Below, in pieces: positions 46,802 to 58,417 of a stretch of DNA of 64,000 nt. The stretch's first letter is position 1, and the number at the start of each line of letters is the position of its first letter. Source of the DNA: Corylus avellana (taxonomy: Eukaryota > Streptophyta > Magnoliopsida > Fagales > Betulaceae); NCBI RefSeq assembly GCF_901000735.1, contig NC_081546.1, forward strand, positions 3,911,001-3,975,000. Reading direction: 5' to 3'. The notes beneath the pieces are model-generated. The model did not search any database. It had not been told where the DNA came from and worked only from the letters and a program-made list of their open reading frames with translations. The position numbers were made by a program, and so were the translations under genes.

Positions 46802-49800
46802 TCAGAATATGTCCTGCATCAGAAAGAAGAGTTTACATCTAATGAGAAGAATATTAAGTATGATGATGACAGCAAAACTAGAATAGATTGAACATGATGA
46901 ACCTCTACTAATTAGCAATTGACTCTTAAGGATAAGTTATATGAAACTCCTCAGAGATCAATTTGCAGTTTGTGTGAGGTTAACCTGCATAACATAAGTG
47001 AGAGAATGTGATCCAATGGTGAACTTCAGCTCAGTATCAGTGACACCATTGTGTATTTCAAGCAGAAAGAGGATAAACGTGCAGGTTGGGTGGGTTGAAG
47101 ACTGGCACCCTCAAAGGTGCCAACCAGCATGTTGTTAGAGCTTCTTGGTATCCTACCATAGATGTATGATCAGATCCTTGAGTTTTATAGGCTGGCGAAG
47201 GGCCTCCATACTTGTGTATCCGAGTTCTGGGACCCCAAGAAAATAAAATAATATACATAAGAAAATAACTAGAAAGCCTAGCTATGGCCACTATAATATA
47301 GCTCAATGTCCTAATTTTTCAAGCTTAGTCCTGGTCTGGGCTTAGAGAGAAATGACCAATCTAGCCTTAGCAGGAAACTCATCAGATCACCAAATGAAAA
47401 AGACAACAGAGTCGGTCCAATTACACATCAACTGGATAAAGGCTCTAAGACCTAGCCTTGTAATGGTCAAATAAATTTGAATAGTCATGCCAAAGCCTGC
47501 CTACAGGTTCATAATGTTTATAAAGATTGCTAGATTAGACACCAATAGTGGGTCTGCAGAAAATCTAAAAAAAATTCAGAGTTCATTCAGACATGAACTG
47601 CTGCTAAGAATTGGTAAAAATAAGATTGAATCTAAACTGTGATACATGTGGGGTTGTTTTATTTTATTTAAAAAAAAAAAAAAAAGACTAATTGAACTCT
47701 TTCTTGGAACTAAAAGGTTCCCAAGAAAAAGTTAGTTAAGCCTCGCAGCTCAGAAGGAAGCCAATTGGAGCTTATGCAATTAACACACATGGCAAACTAC
47801 TCACCTCTTCCAATCTGAAGCGGCTCATTCCAACATCAGTACCCATATCCGCAATATCGTCCTCATTTTCAATCTCTGCGTCCGTGACTGTGAGTGCCCG
47901 CTGTAGTTTCCTAGGAGAAAACACCTCAACCTCAGCCATATATGTGGCCATCACAGGTCGGTGATCCGAAAGTTTAAGTTCAATTCTCCTGTAACTCAGT
48001 AGCCTCATTCCCTTACCATGTGAAAGAATACGATCACACCTGGAACAAGAGTGCACACTAAATTGAACCTAAAACAATAAGGGAGTAAATACTACAAATT
48101 ATCACAGAAATAAAGTGACGATTGAACTCCCCAAGTAATTCTCTTCCTAACAATTGGTATTAGAGCCATTGTTACCTTTCGCAGTTGATATGAGTGTCTT
48201 GGTTTGATTCCCCTCTTGGAGTACTTGTGACACTCGTGTAAAGAACTCACACACCAAGGGGAGTTGGGTCAATGTAGAAGAAACTCACAAATGAGGGGAA
48301 AATTTGTTGTAGGTGCCCTTGTGAGGTTTGTGTTCCACATTGATAAAGTATAAAGAAAGTGAGTGGTTAATATACCTAAGTGGACCCAAGCCCATTAACT
48401 TAGACTTTTGGGCTAGAAGTGGTGTCCTAATATGTATATTAACTTACTCTTGTTTAACTCCCAAGCCTAAGCTACTGAACTCTTTGTTGAACTCCCCACA
48501 AGTAATTCCCTCCCTAACACTTGTCTCCAAGATGATGAAATTATCATTTTCTGAGGACGAGTTAGCAACAAAATAAGCATAATATTAGCAGGTGCGGGGA
48601 TCAAGCCCTTGGACTAGGTAAATGGAAGCATACCATGCTGGTGTGCGCCTCCCAGCCTTTGGATCCTCTCCGTAGTACTTCTCTGAATTGATCTCATATT
48701 TATATGTTGGTGGAAAATTTAAAGGACCCTCAGACCATCCATCAAATGCACGGCCTTTTCTAAGCTGTTGTACAAGTTGTCAGAATGAGATGTCAATGCA
48801 ATTAAAAGCAAAATCTGCCTCCTATAACTTGATTTTTCTAATTTTATATCTAATATTAAATGATAAAATTGACTTCCTTTGCAATTGCAGATAATTCAAA
48901 AGACAATTTCAGAAATTTGGAATGTCAAAGCTTAAGAAAATAGACACACACAACACCCGTGTGTGCAACGTAACTCAAGAAAATAATTATGTATGTGGGA
49001 CAATTTTTTTTTCAATTAACAACTCCATATACCCAACATGTGTACTTATTACCCCTTTTCAAGAAAGGGCCTCAAGCTTTTCTCAATCTGCTATAGAACT
49101 AACATTATTCAATAGTGTTTGAATATCTGGGATTCCATCTAAGTGAAGTTGACAACTTTCAGCTTCCAATTCCTTTCATTCATGATTCCCTAGCTTCATT
49201 GGACTTCCACCTGAATTCTCTAAACTATTGACTGCCTGAGCAGTATTAATTATGAAATACACAGGTCTATTGACATAAGGGATGGACAATGAGTCTGTAT
49301 GGATTGGTTTCATTGGTGATACATTACTATATTCGTCAAGGTTCTACTTAGCATCTCATTCTTCTATTAATATTGAAACTAAGTTGTGCATTTCAATTAT
49401 TACTGTTTTCTAATTCAAGTTTCACTATAAGGTAAAGAGTAACAAGTGCAATTCAAATACCCTGTTCAAGAAACTATGATTAGATTGTTCTTCTTAACAC
49501 ATCTTTTTGTAGTTTGTGGTTTTATATCACCTAAAAAAACCCAACCGGAAAATCACTAACTAGATACTTCAGTTTCAAATACTATAGCCATAGAACCCAA
49601 AAGCATTATTGCATATCAATTTCTAGGGTGTTGCAATATTGTTTTCTTTAGTTAAGTTTGCATGTTAGAATATGAACTATAAAGTTAATGGAGAAGTAAC
49701 TGCAGACAGAAGCCATGAGTAAATTACTTATCATACAAACAATACAAGTTTTCCTCTTCCTCTTTCTGTGAATGGAAAATGCTATCAATTTCTCAATTTA

Positions 49801-52800
49801 TGATCAAATTAAGCTGAAATGTAATGATTTTAACAGCGAGTGTCATCAGATAATGAGAGTCTATAGAAATAAACTTCTGTTTTTTGTATTTGGGTGCATA
49901 TTAATGCCAATGAGAGGAAAGAGATGTAGGTCTAACAAATCTTTCCTATATCTGTCAGCAGAATAAGCCAATAGACTGGAATTTTCACAAGGTTTGATAA
50001 ATATTATTAATTACACAATTACTTTGCATTTTACAATTTCTACAATATTCTTGATGTCTAATATACATATTTTTGAATCACAATTGGAGAACCTGCAAAG
50101 TAAGCCCTGGTCACTTTATAGTTTACCGTGCAATACATTTTTTTATACTTAATCGAGATATCATTAAAATCATAAGGTGCCCCCAAGTACACAATAAGTA
50201 TGCAAGAGAAGCCACCTAGATACTAGGGGCAAAAAGAAAAAAAAATCATGATAACTAATCACTAAAGGAAAAATATACGCAGTTTAGAGTGCTATACTAA
50301 TATTAATTCCTTCAATAATACAGATTATCACATGAAATTGATAGCATACCTGGTCCCTCTCAACCAACTCGGACCACCTCATTCTGGAGATAAGTTCTCG
50401 TGTTTTCTCATAAGACAAGTTTATGCGGTAGTTGAGATCACCCAACCAAATTATTCTTCTGCAGAAAAGTAAAATACTGTTACTATATCAATACTTTCAA
50501 AGAAGGCAGATGTGACTCCTGAAGTCTACAAGCACAATGAAATTGAAAGTTAGATTCCGCACATATTATTGTAATACATGAATGAGTGATGCAGACAGCA
50601 AGGGAGATGGTTTTATTTTAATCAAGTTTTATTCAATTTTACGAGTCAGGAGTATTTTCTACTTTTAAGATTTATGGGTATGGACCAAACCTGCGAAAAT
50701 AAACACTAAACCCACATGGGCCGGGGCGGGCTGAGGCGAGTCTACGGGTTGGGCGGGTTTTTGCCCAGTCTAATAGGTAGGATTTGTTTATTTTATAGCA
50801 ATAACAGTTCAATCCCTATCTTTTCTTCGACAATGATGTGTTCATACTTCATAGTTGAAAAATACCTTATCAGTCATTTCATGATTAATATTAAATACCA
50901 CTTGTCCTAAAAGCTCAAGACCGAAAATATTAGATGGAAACAAGGTTCAAACTTAAGACATTGAATTTGATACCAATATTAAATACCATTTATCTCAAAA
51001 GCTTAAGCTAATAGAAATTGAAGAACTTAATAATTTAATGGGGAAACTTCAGAAAACCCCCCTGAAGTTCCAGCCGATTTGAAATACCCCCCCTGAATTT
51101 TCAAAACTCTCATTTAAGCCCCATGAACTTCTATTTTCTCTCACTTTGGACTCCTTTAACATTAAACTACGTCGTTTTGAATGTTTTATACCCATTTTAC
51201 CCTTCCCCAAAACTACGTCGTTTTGTGTCCTAAAATTACCCACCCTAAAACGACGTCGTTTTAGGCAGTTAAGTCCATTGGTTTAAATCATGGGTCTCCT
51301 ATGTTATTAGGCTTTTCTGCTTGCTTTTGTTGCTTTTCAATTTTACTGCAAGTTACTCGGATTTTTTAGTTCGCCGTCTTGGCCCTCTTGGAAATTCAGC
51401 TCTATGTTTAGGCTTACACATTTAGTTTAGCTCACTTTATTGTCAGATCTCAAAACCCTTATGATTCTTCCCCGCATGATAGCCGAATGAGCAACTCCAT
51501 AGATCAGAATATTGCACACAACTTTGAATTTCCGATCTTAGCCCACTCTTGAATCCAAAAAATATCATATGTTCACATTCATCAAACTTTTAGCATTATC
51601 AATCATTGACAAATTACCTCGGTCAAAACTAACCATCTCATCATAAAATCTCTCCTATCTTAAAGCATCTTTCCTCTAAGACATATCTTTAACTCTTATT
51701 CATTTAAAAAAAAAAAAAAAAAAAAGGCATATCTTAACTCTTGTCATTGTAGGCCTGTACGATCTCCTATGATGTGAAAATATCGTTGCGTAACCCACTC
51801 TAATATCAAACTGACGTAAGACAAGGGTCTTACACCAAATTGACATGGGACAGAAAGCTCTGGGGACCTTCAAGCTAGTTTCTTGAAGCTAGAAGAATGG
51901 TTGCAGGATTTTATCTGGCAGCAGGTCTATTGTAGTGTTCTAGGATAGCTAGGGCTAGGGTTTAAGAAAAAAGTCTACAAATATTAGTTAATTTAGGGTT
52001 TCTGACAGGTTAAGGGAAATGGTAGAGTTTGGAAGTGAAACAAAGAAAAGAACTCAAGGTTGCTATTCTGGGCTGTAAATAATAACCCATGAACTGTACT
52101 ATATGGTATTTTAGGGGTATTTGCGAACTATTTTATTGATGGTGGTTTAGGATTTTTATTTTAGGAATCCTAGGATTTGAAGGCAGATAAACTTCCTGGA
52201 AATCAAAGAGAAGATAATTTAGCATCACACTCAGTTTTTCTAAAAGTCAAACATAGGGTTTCTGCAACATTGTATCTCGCGAAAGTATTGCATCACACAA
52301 ACTTCAAGAGCAGTTATTGCTGCAAAATTCTCATAAAAATTGTTCTCTATTCACTTTTTTTTAATAATATATAGACCTTTAATAATCAAAACCTTAATAG
52401 AATGGAGACTATGATTTTTTACTTTTTCTTAATTTTTATTTTATAAGTAATTCAATCTCAAAAAAGGCACTGAGGGGTGCAAGTGCAACCCAAGTACATG
52501 CTAAGTATATAAGAGAAACACCAATCAAGAAGCTGAAGAAAAACACAAAACAAGAAAATCTAAAAAATTAGAAAAATGAGAATAGACTTAACGGTTATAG
52601 GCAGCCCTCCATGTTGATATAATCCAATGGACTCAACTATAGTTCATATCTATAAATCTGGAAGTTATAAAAATACACTTGAATCATAAAATTAAATAAA
52701 ACCAACATGGAGAGCTAAGCATATGGTATCTCTATCAGGAGTTAAAGGGTTTCAATTATTACCACTCCTAGCTTAATTGCAGAAACTGCTACAACAACAT

Positions 52801-55800
52801 ATTGCTTCGCTTTCCTTTTCTTTTTTTCCCTTTTCCTCCGAGTTTAGACACAAACATCACCACTCTCTCATTCTGTTAGAACAGCTTGAGGGGTGGTAGA
52901 AATCTTTCTACCATATCTATGTGTGTGTCAGTGTGCATATAACCTTTCGGTGTTTCAGCAAGGAAACATACATGCTTGAACAAGTTTCAAAAAATAATGT
53001 GAATTGTACATGGAATTAAAGTATTTCTGTCTCAAAATAAAATAAATGAGAATTATGCATAAAATTGCATTTTATTTCTTCTTCTTCTTCTTCTTGTCAA
53101 TATGGACATGAATGTAACATTCAAAACAAAACACCACATTCAAAATGAAGGGAATAATTTTAGACCAAAAAGAGATTAATGTAGCTCAACCATCATTATT
53201 GTCAAATTTTAAGATCTATGCAAACATCCTTTTTGAGTATATTGGACTGAAACAATATACAATGTTAGACATGCACACAGATTGATAATACAAAAATCAT
53301 GGGAAGCTTCTAGGAAGAATTCAATCGAAATGTCTCAAACACAGCATTATTGCCTCAAACCAAGCTGTTATTAATAATAGTCATGCATAGAAGCACGACA
53401 GATTTCAACAAAAAAAAAAAAAAAATCAAGCTATATGCAGTCCCATATGTTCAAATAAAATGTTAAATCTATGCTATTCTGGTAAACAATCACTTATTTG
53501 CTCTCTATTCATCAATTTTATAGAACTGAACCCCATCAACTATAAAAATTTACTTTATAAGTTACAACCCCATCAGCTCTCTCTCTCTCTCTCTCTCTAC
53601 CTTCCGAAAAGTTAATTTTCCTGACAATTAACATAGAAAGGACAAGAGGGTATGTGACATCTCGTTTTCTAATTTTAAGCATAACAAAGCCTTAAGACCT
53701 TTCTTCAAAATAAAGATGGAAACCAAAACCATCAAAATATACCACATTGTGCCTGAAATGCAAGGCAAACGTCTGGAATAATATGCATGTGGAACATAAC
53801 ATGATGGAAAAAACAAAAAAAAAAAAAACTCTAAAACTGAGGAGTTCAATTTTTTTCTTTCCTTTTTGATACATTATAGTTGAACCTAAGACTTACCGTA
53901 ATCCCACCCAATCTATTTACCTACCGGCCAAGCTCAAGGCTAAGCTCTAAATAATAGCTAGCACAGAATATAGAAGAAAAGATGTTTCACATCAATGAAT
54001 AGAAACTTAAAAGGTGGACAAATAGAACCTATCACCTAAGCATATGAAAATTTCCTTCTCTACAGATCTATCTGTATTTCAATCAAAATTCAATGGGGAA
54101 AAAAAAACCCGCATGTAAGGACATATGAGAAAAAGATAAGTTCAGAGTTAGGCAATAGTAAGCCATATTACTCACTCATGATCAAGGATGCTCCTGGGAA
54201 GCCCAATATCAGAAGGTGAATGAAAATGAGTTCTCCGATGTATTTCCCGCACATCAGCATTTCTTTTTAATTCATCTCCATCCTTTTCACCCGACGTCAG
54301 GTGAGTACATATAAAACAAAAAAGGGTCTGATATATGGACATGCTGACAGATATTGATCCCTGGAAGATTGAAGAACTGTCTTGAAATCTGAAAGACTAC
54401 TATAGAATAAGAGAAGTGATGGATGCATTTTAAAAAAGAAAAAAAAAAAAAAAAATCGATCTTATAGAATTAGATTAGAAGTAAATATCTATGTGCTAAT
54501 ATCAACAAGACAAGCTTTCTTTTCCTGATTTCAACAAATCATCTTATGAAATGATTGCATATGTGTTCTGTCCTAGTCATCCAGAAAATTTCAAAAAAGT
54601 ATTCAACAAGTAACCAATATGTATTCTATAACACAATAAGGGGATAATCTCTTAGATAGGACCTGGGTTGTTTTCAAATAATAAAGTTCAAGTGTTGGGT
54701 GCTTGTCAAACCCCAAAACCCCATGGATTCTAATATGAAAGTATAATTCACATCTCCTGATCTTCATTGATTTCACTGCACCAATTCTAATATGCTTGCA
54801 CCAATCTTCATAGCAACTTCAATGAAGAAATCAAACCTTCTGCAAGCGATGACTTACAACTGCTGCCAGTTTATGCAATTGTATAGAAGAAATAGAGGAA
54901 AATTTTCAGAAAAGAAAAAAGAAGGAAAGGGGAAAAAACATAAAAAGTGAAGACAATTTTTATTTGATATACATTGCTTCAAAACTGTGTCCACAGAGAT
55001 CCTTCTGATGTTTATGATAGCAGAGCCCAGGATTCTAAGAATACTGATTGAAAAGAGTTAAATGCCTAGGCAAACCAGTTCCCAACACGTACACTCAAAG
55101 TAGCCCCTAAAAATGTGGTACTACTTTTTGCTCTTTTGATGAATCCCTACCATATTTTCAGTGAACTATACTTCAACACGGTACCTGGACAACATTGAAA
55201 ATAATCTAAAAAGCACTGTAACATAAACAAGGGACTCTCTTCTTAAGAGAGCCATGGATGCACAGATGCCTTCAATAACAAAAAAACAGTGTCAAGGATA
55301 TAATGCTTTCAGTGACAGCAGATAGTGATTCAATCTACAGAAGCTGTATGTAACCCAGAATATAAAACGTCATATTGAAAGCAATGCAAGTAAAAACACA
55401 AAGCATGACAGAGGAGATCTAGAAAAGAAACAAATTAAAAAAATATAACAAAATGTGTGTATCTCACAATGAAACTTTAATAAATCAATCATAACAGTCA
55501 AAACGAGTTTCCAAAAATGTGAAGAAATATAAGGGAAAGAAGCAAACCTTGTTACCAATGTAGCCCATAACGCCAACACCTACAGTAGACACCTTTAAGT
55601 TGTGAATATGTCTACGCAAGCTCCTGCGAACCCATATAGTGAGGAAAACCCCAACCATCTGTTTACTTACTATCCTTACAAATGATGATCTTCGTTTCCT
55701 CTTCAAGAGTAATTCGAGGTCAATTTCGGCAAACAATGCTACCTGTGATGGCACTTCATTTGCAGTTAACTTGAAAGACCTATATGGTCCGAAAGACTTG

Positions 55801-58417
55801 GATGCTTTAAAGGATTTAATTGTTCTAAAGGAATTCGGTCTCTCTAATACACGTTGAGATAGCAAGTTTAGCGGACGTTCTGGCCAGCTCAAACCAATCC
55901 TTTCAGATCCACTAAGCATTTTGGTTAATTTGCCACTGCTTTGGGCAACTGATGCTTTCACATCTTCTGAACCTTCTGTCCGTAAACAATTTAACCTCTC
56001 CAACCTCTTTGAGGCAGAAACTTGCCTCTCTAACTCTTGTTCCCCTGGCATTTCTAATTTGGCACTTCCAGAACAGTCTAAAACTCCAGAATTCACATAT
56101 GCATTTTTCTCTGTGATTGGTCCGTCCTTACTTTCATCAAAAACATTTGGTTCGTCATCCAATGGGTGAACTTCCTCACCTACGTCACTATCACTTTCAA
56201 GCAACATCTCCTCTTCTATATCTGGGGCATCATCAGATGGCTTAAACTTTGATGGAGATGGGGGATCACTAAAGCATTTTATCTTGATTGCCTTAGGCTG
56301 AATCCGATTCAGTGTTTCACGAATAATGTTTTCCCACCTTGGAACTGGGCGGTCATCTTCAGCACCAAAGATATTCCCAGCATTTAATGGCACAATCTCC
56401 TGAAGGCTGTAAACATAAAGCACAAGTCATGCTACGAAGAATTCCAAGAAGGACTATCCCAGATAGAAAGAACAGATAAAGAGAACAGAGAGTGGTACAG
56501 TACAAATTGTTCTAAACAGAGAAGATCCACTAAATTTTTTCACATATATCACAACTTAAATGCAGAATAGCACAAATCATGGACTAAAATTGTATGAAAT
56601 AAGCACCATGTTGTATGCAAATGCAGAATCAGTAACCAAGGGATATTTTGAAAATAATCACTCACCCAAGCACGTAGATATCAGCTGGCTCATCGATATC
56701 TAGCCAATCATCAATATCTAGGTCATCAGGTGGAAGTTTCCCTCCAACATTCCAAGTCCCAACGCATATTCTAGGACAAAAGAGCAGCAGGATAAGAATA
56801 ACTGACTAACTGATAGATCATCACTTTTGGTCCTTTCCAGAATCAGTGCAACTAGTGTTTACTCTTATATTAGGCACTACCATACCTGAGTTCCTCTGTG
56901 TTTATATACTGTGCCCTAAAAGTCTCTGAATTTCTTCTTCTTCTTACCCATGGAAGAGTATCTGAAGTCCACAGGAGAAAAAAATAATAATAATAAATAA
57001 ATAAATAAAGGTAGTTAAGCTACATATTAATAAAGTAATATAACAAACCTTATCCTAACAAAAACAAGAATAAAAAAGGAATCCCAGAAAGGAGAATATT
57101 AGAACTGAAAATACATATGACATTCGAGATTAAGCAGCATTACTCCATGTTTGTACACTGAGCCACTAACTAGAATTTCCAAAAATTTGAAAGAAAAGAA
57201 ATGAAAAAAGAAAAAGAAAAAAGAAGCACTATTAAAATTAAATAATTTACTTTTGACTTGAATGTGGGGCCAAACTCTATACCCTCTCTCGAAATATAAA
57301 CTCATTCTAATATCTCCTAATAATTTCATTAACTAAAATGAACTGGTAGAGGACCACAATAGCCAATCTCAACAACATCCAGAAAAGGCCAGTCATAGTT
57401 TGAAGCATTCTCCAACTTTTTTAATAAAGAAATGCTAATGCATTAGTACCTAGCTTCAGTTAATAATTTAATATAGCTGCCTTTCATTCATTTTCAATGG
57501 AATAAACTAATGCCAATTCATGAAGCATAGGTGATTATTATATCAAGAAATCTTCTCAAGACATGAATCACGCTCGGCTCCATTTGGTCAGCATTGGAGA
57601 ATCAATTTCCAAGGCAACTAGTTCAACTCCATCAACCCAACTCCAAAGAGAAGATCCACTTGCAAAATCAAAATTCTCAAATTCCACAAAATTGGAAATT
57701 CTAATAAATTCCAACTGAACACAACCAAACACAGGATTAATGATCTTAATTCAAGAATTAAATGTTGTCACCAACACAAGTATTGCTTCAATTTCAAGAA
57801 GCTACTGAAAATTCATGTAAACCTAACAAACCGACCGCACTGAACCAAAATACAAAACATTCAAACTGTGTCCTTGAAACATTACCATTATGATCAACCT
57901 GAGCACCATCCCCTTTGTTGCCCCTACAACTAAATTGTCTTCCCCTTTGACTGAATCCTGCAAACACCCACTTGATAGTTCGACTCAAACCTCAAAAGGG
58001 ACTCTTCAAAACTGAAAGCAAACCCCTAAATACAATACTATCCTGTACTACCAATAACATCCACAATCAAAAAAATAGTTGAAGATTGTAAAAGAGCACG
58101 AGCGAGGTTTATGAGACCTTCAGCCTCGGAATCGGAATCGGAACTGGAATTTTCATTGTAGTCATCTTCGTCGGCGCTGAACTCGGAGTCGTCGGCGCTG
58201 ATGTTAAGCCATTTGCGCATCACCACTTTTGGCCAGAAGAACTGTACGCACCACCAACCCAAACAATATATTTCAGCTCTACTTCTCTGCAAGTTTTCCC
58301 TCAACAACATTATCCAAAAACAAAAGCCCAAAAAAAAAACACAAAAAAGAAAAGCCCGTACAGAGCAAGAGGGAGTAATAGCAGTACCTCTTGGTGGTGC
58401 TTTGAACGTCGCTTCAT
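46802..58417 (-). CDS. IP5P: type I inositol-polyphosphate 5-phosphatase, 11 coding exons
   Basis: Exons in transcript order: 58417-58388, 58286-58118, 57957-57886, 56961-56886, 56770-56666, 56406-55548, 54360-54176, 50458-50350, 48764-48634, 48039-47805, 46813-46802. All phases fit; 660 aa. Plant type I 5PTases remove the 5-phosphate from InsP3/InsP4 and ending phosphoinositide signals. Motifs: RKWLNISADDSEFSADEDD at the N-terminus, a hallmark of this clade; GTWNVGG (from 120); LQEIVPLNAGNIFG (152 on); GYIGNKGSISVSMS; WLGDLNYR (503 on); PAWCDRI (about 577); and SDHRPV (603-608). The last three hold catalytic and metal-binding Asp, Asn and His. Exon 6 encodes a long acidic/serine-rich insert. 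The final exon adds only three residues (DIF) and the stop; the alternative is read-through of its intron. Orthologues in Arabidopsis: 5PTase1/2 type. Confidence 0.93.
48119..48519 (+). mobile_element. TRIM-type miniature LTR retroelement, left LTR mostly lost
   Basis: It lies in the 594-bp intron between 5-phosphatase exons 9 and 10. A 215-bp right LTR runs from TGTTGTAGG (48305) to CCTAACA (48519), so TG...CA. The last ~34 bp of the LTR recur at 48119-48152 (GAACTCCCCAAGTAATT, then CCTAACA), the remnant of the left LTR. Directly after it comes TGGTATTAGAGCCA, a match to the initiator tRNA-Met primer site (TGGTATCAGAGC). ATGAGGGGAAAA before 48305 serves as polypurine tract. The interior is only ~150 bp and non-coding. 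Confidence 0.75.
50130..50225 (-). mobile_element. LINE 3'-tail fragment in 5-phosphatase intron
   Basis: Reversed L1-like tail: CATTAAAATCATAAGGTGCC, then CCCAAGTACACAATAAGTAT and GCAAGAGAAG. No coding part. Confidence 0.5.
50690..50775. mobile_element. short GC-rich transposon remnant in 5-phosphatase intron
   Basis: GGGCCGGGGCGGGCTGAGGC and GGGTTGGGCGGGTTTTTGCC, strongly unlike the surrounding intron. This resembles the GGGCGGGTTTTGCCC-type ends of non-autonomous plant transposons. Only one end is visible. Confidence 0.4.
51035..51270. mobile_element. MITE-like remnant with repeated ACGTCGTTTT
   Basis: A pyrimidine-rich segment (CCCCCCTGAAGTTCC, CCCCCCCTGAATTTTC) is followed by ACTACGTCGTTTTGAATG, ACTACGTCGTTTTGTGTC and AAACGACGTCGTTTTAGG. 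The last is a perfect 16-bp palindrome AAAACGACGTCGTTTT. It lies in 5-phosphatase intron 7. The other terminus is not evident. Confidence 0.5.
52435..52530 (-). mobile_element. LINE 3'-tail fragment in 5-phosphatase intron
   Basis: Reversed L1-like tail: TTTTATAAGTAATTCAATCT, then GGGGTGCAAGTGCAACCCAA and GTATATAAGAGAAACACC. No coding part. Confidence 0.55.
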
